The notes under the pieces are model-generated. The model was not told the DNA's origin. It searched no databases and saw nothing but the letters and a program-made list of their open reading frames with translations. The translations under genes were made by a program, and so were the position numbers. A stretch of 10,750 nt of DNA from Selenomonadaceae bacterium (GTDB taxonomy: Bacteria; Bacillota; Negativicutes; Selenomonadales; Selenomonadaceae), in contig JAFSUE010000105.1 of assembly GCA_017445435.1 (NCBI GenBank), positions 1-10,750 of the forward strand, read 5' to 3'. Shown one piece after another: positions 6,057 to 10,750 of the stretch. Numbering within the stretch: position 1 is the stretch's first letter; every line of letters begins with the position of its first letter.

Positions 6057-6464
6057 ATGTTCAGTTTATTTTCAAATTCTAATGATGACGACGAAAAAAA
6101 ATCCGCTGAAGATATGGCGAAAAGAATTTTCTTTCAGAAAGTTGATGAAATACCAGAACAATATTTCGATACAATCAACGAAAAAATTTTGAACGAAGAA
6201 TTTTACAACATTTCACATTTTCTTGGCGGCGAATTCCTTATTGAATACGTCGACACCAAAGGTTATATTTGCGCGTACAAACTTTATTTTCAAGACAAAA
6301 ATAATAATGCTTATGAAGTTGAGTCGAAAAGTAAATCTTTAGATTTAACGCGACTGTCTGCAGATGCGCAAAAAGATTTAGCTGAAAAAAAGCAAATTAA
6401 ATATGATATTAGCGAACCCGACGAAAAATTTCGTAAAAATTATAAATTGGTCAAGCAAGACTAA
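6057..6464 (+). CDS. Acidic soluble protein of the AAA operon, unknown family
   Basis: 135 residues with no signal peptide or membrane segment. A short hydrophobic start (MFSLFSN) leads into an acidic run (DDDE), then helices (15-55) and a strand-rich middle (58-92, EFLIEYVDTKGYICAYKLYF). A lysine- and acid-rich helical end follows (95-135). I recognise no domain. It is the last gene before the terminator at 6505-6541 and starts 15 bases after the previous stop, with GTGGTGA as a modest ribosome site. Position in the operon suggests a cytoplasmic adaptor or substrate of the ATPase (inference). Confidence 0.68.
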   Translation: MFSLFSNSNDDDEKKSAEDMAKRIFFQKVDEIPEQYFDTINEKILNEEFYNISHFLGGEFLIEYVDTKGYICAYKLYFQDKNNNAYEVESKSKSLDLTRLSADAQKDLAEKKQIKYDISEPDEKFRKNYKLVKQD

Positions 6465-6504
6465 ATGAAATGATACGCCGATAACTTAAGGCTTAAAAAT
6501 TTTT

Positions 6505-6541
6505 TCACTGATGACGAATTACGCGTTGTCAGTGATTTTTT
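6505..6541 (+). terminator. Intrinsic terminator of the AAA operon
   Basis: TCACTGATGACG (6505-6516) pairs with CGTTGTCAGTGA (6524-6535) over 12 positions, two of them G-T, around a seven-base loop, and is followed by TTTTTT. It lies 40 bases after the last AAA-operon stop and just ahead of a separate promoter. Confidence 0.85.
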
Positions 6542-6557
6542 ATTGCAATTCTTAAGC

Positions 6558-6586
6558 TTGACAATAAATTGTCTTTGTCATATTCT
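6558..6586 (+). promoter_or_regulatory. Promoter of the DUF1232 gene with a palindrome over the -35 box
   Basis: Consensus TTGACA (6558-6563), 17 bases, then TATTCT (6581-6586). The palindrome GACAATAAATTGTC (6560-6573) has 6-bp arms around AA and overlaps the -35, as a repressor site would. It loosely resembles MarR/OhrR-type operators, which is a weak comparison from memory. The ribosome site GAAAGGGG follows at 6594-6601. Confidence 0.65.
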
Positions 6587-6611
6587 ATCGTATGAAAGGG
6601 GCGTGATTGTT

Positions 6612-7034
6612 ATGTCTAAAAATGAATCTGATACGATCGATATGGAATTCGACGGCAAAAAATTTACGGCGTCCGATATGAACAAATACGCCGACAAGTA
6701 TTCTAAAGAAAGTTTTTTTGACAAAGTCACTGGCGCAATAAAAAAAGCTGGTATCACTTTGATTTACAAGGCGCTCCAACTTTATTATGTGACGGAAAAT
6801 CCAAATTGCCCAATGCGAATTAAAGCCGCGATTTTCGCCGCGTTAGGTTATTTCATTTCGCCGCTTGACATAATCCCTGACATTACGCCGATTGTAGGTT
6901 ATTCAGACGATGCCGCCGCCATTGCGTTGATGTTGGCGTTGGCTCAAGCGTTCATTGATGACAGAGTACGGCAGAAGGCGAAAGATAAACTTGTATCGCT
7001 TTTCGGCAGAAAAATTCTTTCGCAACTTAGCTAA
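6612..7034 (+). CDS. DUF1232 (YkvA-like) membrane protein
   Basis: 140 residues. The diagnostic stretch is residues 68-105: PMRIKAAIFAALGYFISPLDIIPDITPIVGYSDD, here given in parts: a hydrophobic segment AAIFAALGYF, then SPLDIIPD, then GYSDDAAA. This matches the conserved core of the DUF1232/YkvA family, whose function is unknown. It is followed by a second hydrophobic stretch (100-116) and a basic tail. The first 45 residues are polar and not conserved as far as I can tell. ATG at 6612 is chosen from the GAAAGGGG site; an in-frame ATG at 6543 would precede the promoter. It has its own promoter after the AAA-operon terminator, so it is not clearly part of that system. Its 3' end faces the next gene with only six bases between. 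Confidence 0.85.
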   Translation: MSKNESDTIDMEFDGKKFTASDMNKYADKYSKESFFDKVTGAIKKAGITLIYKALQLYYVTENPNCPMRIKAAIFAALGYFISPLDIIPDITPIVGYSDDAAAIALMLALAQAFIDDRVRQKAKDKLVSLFGRKILSQLS

Positions 7035-7040
7035 AACTTT

Positions 7041-7508
7041 TTAAAAATCTTGTTCCAGCGTCATAGCAATTTCGTCGCAGTTAGCAAATTTTGGGCAGTC
7101 AATACATTCTTTCCAGATTTTATGCGGCAGTGATTCACGCGTCGTAACTTCAAAGCCTAAAGATTCAAAAAATTGTGGACTGTAAGTAAGCGTGAAAAAA
7201 GTTTTTACGCCGACTTCGCGTCCTTGTTCCAAAAGTTTTTTTACAATTTCCGCGCCGATACCTTGCCGTTTATAATCTTCGTGAACTGCCATTGATCGAA
7301 CTTCAGCAAGTTCATTCCACGTCAAATGAAGTGCGCCAGTGCCGACAATTTTGCCAGTTTCGACTTCGACGGCTACGACAAATTCGCGTATCAATTCGTA
7401 TAAAATATTGTGCGGCTTAGGCAACATTAAACCCTGCGCGGCGTAACCAGCAATTAAATTATAAATATCTTCAACGTCAGCGAAAGTCGCTAACCTGTAC
7501 GTAAACAA
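7041..7508 (-). CDS. GNAT acetyltransferase, short ArgA-like (N-acetylglutamate synthase-related)
   Basis: 155 residues, one GNAT domain. Seen: RLATFADVEDIYNLI at the start, the acetyl-CoA loop RQGIG (81-85) after VRSMAVHEDYK, then SPQFFESLGFE (110-120). The C-terminal SLPHKIWKECIDCPKFANCDE (126-146) carries Cys135, Cys138 and Cys144. That tail is typical of the small acetyltransferases related to the ArgA acetyl-transfer domain, which have no amino-acid-kinase domain. It may make N-acetylglutamate for arginine synthesis, or acetylate another amino acid; no arginine genes are nearby, so this stays open. The start is TTG: an AAAGGAAG site lies 8 bases ahead and no ATG or GTG fits. It is convergent with the DUF1232 gene and divergent from the zinc-ribbon gene. 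Confidence 0.85.
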   Translation of the reverse strand: MFTYRLATFADVEDIYNLIAGYAAQGLMLPKPHNILYELIREFVVAVEVETGKIVGTGALHLTWNELAEVRSMAVHEDYKRQGIGAEIVKKLLEQGREVGVKTFFTLTYSPQFFESLGFEVTTRESLPHKIWKECIDCPKFANCDEIAMTLEQDF

Positions 7509-7533
7509 ATTTAAAATCTTCCTTTCAGAAAAA

Positions 7534-7571
7534 GTGAGTAGTCAGTAGTCAGTAGTTAGTAGTGAGTAGTA
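7534..7571. repeat. Heptamer tandem repeat, GTNAGTA x 5.4
   Basis: Five complete copies of a 7-base unit (GTGAGTA, GTCAGTA, GTCAGTA, GTTAGTA, GTGAGTA) and a trailing GTA. Only the third base varies. It sits between divergent genes, just before the ribosome site of the zinc-ribbon gene, and resembles the short tandemly repeated repetitive heptamers described in cyanobacteria. Confidence 0.9.
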
Positions 7572-7595
7572 AAAGCTAGAATGGAGGAATTTTTT

Positions 7596-7826
7596 ATGGC
7601 TCAATATTATGAAGCTTGCCCACGTTGCGGCAGAACGAATTTTGGCGAAATTCTTCACTGCAAGCGTTGCGGTACAGAATTTTGTACGCGGTGCATTGGC
7701 AAACGCAAACTTCCCGACGGTACGCCTTATGAATGTTGCCCACGTTGTGGCGCTGAATTTGATGAAGATGACGATACTATTTTCGTCGTCGTCAATGAAA
7801 AGGATAACGCCCGCAACAAGCGCTAA
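7596..7826 (+). CDS. Small zinc-ribbon protein
   Basis: 76 residues with four CxxC pairs: Cys8/11, Cys22/25, Cys30/33 and Cys48/51 (plus Cys47). They can form two zinc sites, so a double zinc ribbon or compact treble-clef arrangement is likely. The C-terminus is acidic (DEDDD) then basic. I recognise no specific family; such proteins act as nucleic-acid or protein adaptors, but nothing here decides it. The start at 7596 is chosen because GGAGG lies 7 bases ahead; the in-frame ATG at 7581 contains that ribosome site and is discarded. Its TAA overlaps the stop codon of the convergent endonuclease III gene. Confidence 0.75.
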   Translation: MAQYYEACPRCGRTNFGEILHCKRCGTEFCTRCIGKRKLPDGTPYECCPRCGAEFDEDDDTIFVVVNEKDNARNKR

Positions 7827-8458
7827 ATGTCCGTTGCTTGTGAACTTGGGCAAAGAAAAGCTAATGCGCAGATGTTACATTCAGGTTTACGCGCATGACA
7901 AATTATTCTGCCGTGAAAAATTAGCCAATGGTGCGCGGCTGACCATTTTTCGCGCGGAATAATTTTCTGCAAACCAAGTTCAACTTCCTGCGGCGTCTTA
8001 CCTTCAGCAATTTTCGTCCTGTTCGCAACTCTGAAAACGTGCGTATCGACTGCAATGGCGGGATTGTTAAAAGCAACACTTGTCACAACGTTAGCAGTTT
8101 TCCTGCCGACGCCTGGCAACTTTAAAAGTTCGTCAAAATCGCTAGGAACTTCCCCGCCGTATTCATCAAGCAAAATTTTACTTGTCCCTGTGATATTTTT
8201 CGCCTTTGAGTGAAATAAACCGCAGGGCTTTATAATTTTTTCAAGCTGTTCAATGCCCAGTGCTAAAATTTTTGCAGGCGTGTTGGCAAGCGGAAATAAA
8301 ATTTGCGTGACTTCATTAACGCGCTTATCGGTACACTGCGCGGATAAAATTACGGCGACCAAAAGTTCAAACGGCGAATCAAATTGTAACTGCGGCTTTG
8401 CGTCGTAATAAATTCGCTCCAAAATTTTTAGCTGTTCAAGTCTAAAATCTTCGTCCAT
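7823..8458 (-). CDS. nth: Endonuclease III (HhH-GPD DNA glycosylase/AP lyase)
   Basis: Base-excision repair enzyme that removes oxidised pyrimidines and nicks the abasic site. Seen in 211 residues, the usual length: ILSAQCTDKRVN (37-48), a helix-hairpin-helix LPGVGRKTAN (114-123) with the catalytic Lys120, VDTHVFRV with catalytic Asp138, and a C-terminal iron-sulphur cluster motif with Cys187, Cys194, Cys197 and Cys203 (C-x6-C-x2-C-x5-C). The start is taken as ATG 8458, which has AAGGTGA with a good spacer; an in-frame GTG at 8467 lacks one. The start lies one base past the upstream acetyltransferase stop, so the two genes are coupled. It is the last gene of a three-gene operon and overlaps the convergent zinc-ribbon gene at its stop; I see no terminator after it. 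Confidence 0.95.
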   Translation of the reverse strand: MDEDFRLEQLKILERIYYDAKPQLQFDSPFELLVAVILSAQCTDKRVNEVTQILFPLANTPAKILALGIEQLEKIIKPCGLFHSKAKNITGTSKILLDEYGGEVPSDFDELLKLPGVGRKTANVVTSVAFNNPAIAVDTHVFRVANRTKIAEGKTPQEVELGLQKIIPREKWSAAHHWLIFHGRIICHARKPECNICALAFLCPSSQATDI

Positions 8459-8459
8459 A

Positions 8460-8909
8460 TCAATCACCTTTCGGCAGAACTAATTCCAAGTACGGCAATT
8501 CTTTAAAGCCGAAATTTTTATACGTCGCCAATGCTTTAACGTTATCATGTTCCGTCTCAAGTCGAAAAATTTTATCGGGATAATTTTTCTTGATGAACTG
8601 AATAAATTTCGTGCCGATACCGTGACCGCGAAAATTTTTTTCAATGTAAATATCTTCAATCCAGATACATTCGCCGCCAAATTCCGTAGAAAAACTTTTT
8701 GCAATCATACCGTAGCCGACAATTTTTTCTTTGACAATAAAGACGTAACCTTCAATGTACGGCGAATCTTTCAAGCAACTTTCGACGTTAGCTAAATAAA
8801 TTTCTTCCGAGCCGTTAGTTATCACTGCAGACGAATTATAAAATTGGCGCATCATATTGACCACAATATTTTTATCGGCGTCAATAATTTTTCTAATTGT
8901 AAATTCCAT
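8460..8909 (-). CDS. GNAT family N-acetyltransferase
   Basis: 149 residues, single GNAT domain. Seen: FTIRKIIDADKNIV at the start, a core strand VFIVKEKIVGYGMI (57-69), WIEDIYIEKNFRGHGIG (83-99) containing the acetyl-CoA loop RGHGIG, then ETEHDNVKALATYKNFGF (118-135). All four motifs of the fold are present. The substrate is not readable; the resemblance to aminoglycoside or amino-acid acetyltransferases is only at fold level. ATG at 8909 is chosen from GAGGAA, which sits in the last codons of the upstream DUF711 gene; an in-frame ATG at 9011 lies deep inside that gene and is rejected. Second gene of the operon. Confidence 0.88.
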   Translation of the reverse strand: MEFTIRKIIDADKNIVVNMMRQFYNSSAVITNGSEEIYLANVESCLKDSPYIEGYVFIVKEKIVGYGMIAKSFSTEFGGECIWIEDIYIEKNFRGHGIGTKFIQFIKKNYPDKIFRLETEHDNVKALATYKNFGFKELPYLELVLPKGD

Positions 8910-8914
8910 AAATT

Positions 8915-10276
8915 TTAATTCCTCATTGAAATGACGGGTGCAGGTATTCTGCCGCCACGTGCAATAAAAGCATCTGAACTCCAAGCACTTTTCACTGGAA
9001 CAATAGGACAATGACCCAATAAGCCACCGTATTCCACCGTATCGCCAACTTTCGCATTCGGCACGGGAATAATTCTGACTGCCGTTGTTTTATTATTCAC
9101 GACGCCAATAGCCGCTTCATCAGCAATAATGCCGCTAATCGTAGCCGCGCTTACGTCTCCTGCAACTGCAATCATATCAAGCCCAACGCTACAAACACAA
9201 GTCATAGCCTCCAACTTTTCAATCGATAAACTTCCGCTTTCAACGGCGGCTATCATTCCTTCATCTTCGCTGACTGGAATAAACGCGCCACTAAGCCCGC
9301 CGACGTGTGAACTTGCCATAAGTCCACCTTTTTTTACAGCGTCATTCAGCAGAGCAAGCGCGGCAGTTGTACCAGGTGCGCCGCAACTTTCAAGTCCCAT
9401 TTCTTCCAAAATTCGCGCAACTGAATCACCAACGGCAGGAGTTGGGGCAAGCGATAAATCGATAATGCCGAATGGTACGCCTAAACGTTTTGACGCCTCT
9501 TTAGCTACAAGTTGACCGACGCGAGTTATTTTGAACGCTGTACGTTTAATCGTTTCGGCAATTTCAGTGAAGTCCGCGCCTTTCAAATCTTCAAGCGCAT
9601 GTTTTACGACGCCAGGTCCAGATACGCCGACGTTAATAATTTTATCAGCTTCACTTACGCCGTGAAATGCGCCCGCCATAAATGGATTGTCACTTGGCGC
9701 GTTGGCAAATACAACTAATTTTGCACAGCCTATAGCTTGACGATCGCGCGTAAGTTCGGCGGTACGTTTAATGACTTCACCCATTTCGCGGACGCAGTCC
9801 ATATTTATACCCGCTTTAGTCGACGCCAAATTTATCGAACTGCAAACTAAATCGGTAGTTGCAAGCGCTTGGGGAATGGATTCAATTAAAATTTTATCGC
9901 CCTGCGTGTAACCTTTTTCGACGAGCGCACTAAATCCGCCAATAAAATTTACGCCGACTTCCTTAGCGGCTTTATCCAGCGTTTCAGCAATTTGAACGTA
10001 GCTATCACATTTGCAAGATTCGGCGGCAATAGCAATCGGCGTGACGGAAATTCTTTTGTGGATAATCGGCACACCGTATTCAGCGGCAATATCTTCGCCA
10101 GTCTGCACGAGAAATTCAGCTGACTTCGTGACTTTATCGTAGACGTTACGGCAAAATTCGTGAAGGTTAGGGTGGGCGCAATCGCGCAGTGAAATTCCCA
10201 TTGTGATTGTCCGCACGTCAAGTTTATTTTCGGTTATCATTCTGTTAGTTTCTAAAATATCTTCGATTGTTATCAA
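8915..10276 (-). CDS. PFL family protein (DUF711/UPF0210)
   Basis: Conserved cytoplasmic protein of about 453 residues, close to the 445 of streptococcal UPF0210 proteins. From memory the match is extensive: VRTITMGISL near the N-terminus, FIGGFSALVEKG, LVCSSINLAS, NPFMAGAFHGVSEAD, INVGVSGPGVVKHAL, SLAPTPAVGDSVARILEEMG and GGLSGAFIPVSEDEGMIAA. The family is of unknown function; the PFL name refers to structural likeness to pyruvate formate-lyase, and no catalytic claim follows. Start: TTG at 10276, 9 bases after GGAG, gives the same N-terminal length as the streptococcal form; an ATG at 10285 touches GGAG without spacer, and TTG at 10291 contains it. Family members often sit beside an ACT-domain protein gene; none is present here. 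First gene of an operon with an acetyltransferase and endonuclease III. Confidence 0.92.
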   Translation of the reverse strand: MITIEDILETNRMITENKLDVRTITMGISLRDCAHPNLHEFCRNVYDKVTKSAEFLVQTGEDIAAEYGVPIIHKRISVTPIAIAAESCKCDSYVQIAETLDKAAKEVGVNFIGGFSALVEKGYTQGDKILIESIPQALATTDLVCSSINLASTKAGINMDCVREMGEVIKRTAELTRDRQAIGCAKLVVFANAPSDNPFMAGAFHGVSEADKIINVGVSGPGVVKHALEDLKGADFTEIAETIKRTAFKITRVGQLVAKEASKRLGVPFGIIDLSLAPTPAVGDSVARILEEMGLESCGAPGTTAALALLNDAVKKGGLMASSHVGGLSGAFIPVSEDEGMIAAVESGSLSIEKLEAMTCVCSVGLDMIAVAGDVSAATISGIIADEAAIGVVNNKTTAVRIIPVPNAKVGDTVEYGGLLGHCPIVPVKSAWSSDAFIARGGRIPAPVISMRN

Positions 10277-10306
10277 ATTTTTCATCTCCAAAATTTTGTT
10301 GCAAGG

Positions 10307-10335
10307 ATTATAATTTTATATGCGGAATTGTTCAA
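10307..10335 (-). promoter_or_regulatory. Near-consensus promoter of the DUF711-GNAT-nth operon
   Basis: On the minus strand TTGAAC (10335-10330), 17 bases and a perfect TATAAT (10312-10307). The expected start near 10300 leaves a leader of about 24 bases with GGAG at 10289-10286. Confidence 0.8.
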
Positions 10336-10363
10336 GGAAAATTTTTTAAGTAGGGAGAAAATT

Positions 10364-10750
10364 ATGACGGACGAAAAAATTTTGAAGTTGAAAGCGGAAG
10401 TTTTAGACGAAGTTGCAGAAATTTTTCAACGCGTCGATGAAGTTGCCGAATTTAACACGCTGAAAGTTTTGGACGCCATGCGAGAAGTAAAAGTTTCAGA
10501 TGCGCATTTCAAAACTTCCACTGGCTACGCTTACGGCGATATTGGACGCGAAAAGTTGGAGGAACTTTACGCGAAAATTTTTAAAGCTGAATCGGCGCTT
10601 GTACGTACACAATTTGTTTCTGGCACTCACGCATTGGCAACTGTTTTATTTGGCATTCTGCGACCAGGTGACGAAATGATTTCATTGACTGGCGCTCCGT
10701 ATGACACAATGCAAACTGTTATCGGTCACGCCGTCGAATCTAAAGGCTCA
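10364..10750 (+). CDS. Methionine gamma-lyase family protein, N-terminal part (cut at window end)
   Basis: The first 129 codons of a PLP-dependent enzyme of the methionine gamma-lyase/'aluminium resistance' family (Pfam Met_gamma_lyase, YnbB-like). These proteins belong to the Cys/Met metabolism fold class, and a carbon-sulphur lyase activity is presumed. Seen: a long charged N-terminal helix, then FNTLKVLDAMREVKVSDAHF, the STGYAYGDIGREKLEELYA stretch and VRTQFVSGTHALATVLFGIL, a typical PLP phosphate-cup helix, then LRPGDEMISLTGAPYDTM. The PLP lysine lies beyond the edge. GGGAG at 10353-10357 precedes the ATG. Divergent from the DUF711 operon; no clear plus-strand promoter was found in the 87-base gap, so its promoter is not located. 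Confidence 0.9.
   Translation, partial: MTDEKILKLKAEVLDEVAEIFQRVDEVAEFNTLKVLDAMREVKVSDAHFKTSTGYAYGDIGREKLEELYAKIFKAESALVRTQFVSGTHALATVLFGILRPGDEMISLTGAPYDTMQTVIGHAVESKGS

Noticed and set aside
9129..9718. Plus-strand ORFs opposite the DUF711 gene
   Set aside because: Serine/alanine-rich shadow translations of a conserved minus-strand gene.
1..10750. CRISPR array, insertion sequence or tRNA gene
   Set aside because: No spaced repeats, transposase motifs, terminal inverted repeats with target duplications or cloverleaf patterns were seen.

Overview
The window looks like chromosome from a low-GC, strictly anaerobic Firmicutes-type bacterium, possibly Negativicutes. The support is indirect: AT-rich spacers, strong GGAGG-type ribosome sites, several TTG starts, a rubrerythrin/flavodoxin set, a DUF711 'PFL family' protein and a methionine gamma-lyase family protein of the kind common in Firmicutes. 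There are no rRNA or tRNA genes, no CRISPR array and no insertion sequence. The lineage is inference from gene content only.

Layout. (1) Positions 1-978, minus strand: the N-terminal part of a methyl-accepting chemotaxis protein, cut by the window edge. An AT-rich spacer of about 300 bases follows. (2) Positions 1284-4028, plus strand: a four-gene operon of HpcH/HpaI-type aldolase, rubrerythrin with a short rubredoxin-like tail, flavodoxin-fold NAD(P)H oxidoreductase, and a cupin fused to a bacterioferritin-like four-helix domain. It opens with a perfect 11-bp inverted repeat over the likely promoter and closes with a strong bidirectional terminator at 4082-4117. (3) Positions 4179-6464: a small ribbon-helix-helix regulator on the minus strand, divergent from a plus-strand operon of a classical AAA ATPase, two small membrane proteins with matching N-termini, and an acidic soluble protein. 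A wide inverted repeat between the divergent genes overlaps both promoters, and a terminator closes the operon at 6505-6541. This is the least recognisable block and the best candidate for an undescribed system. (4) Positions 6612-7034: a DUF1232 (YkvA-like) membrane protein with its own promoter and a palindrome over the -35 box. (5) Positions 7041-7508, minus strand: a GNAT acetyltransferase of the short ArgA-like type. A heptamer tandem repeat follows, then a small zinc-ribbon protein on the plus strand (7596-7826). (6) Positions 7823-10276, minus strand: a compact operon of DUF711/PFL-family protein, GNAT acetyltransferase and endonuclease III, read from a near-consensus promoter at 10307-10335. 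(7) Positions 10364-10750: the start of a PLP-dependent methionine gamma-lyase family gene, cut by the window edge.

How the genes fit together. The aldolase operon reads as an oxygen/peroxide-defence and redox set with an unexpected carbon-metabolism gene in first position. The AAA block looks like a self-contained, autoregulated membrane-associated remodelling module of unknown substrate. The remaining genes are ordinary housekeeping or family-level hypotheticals.
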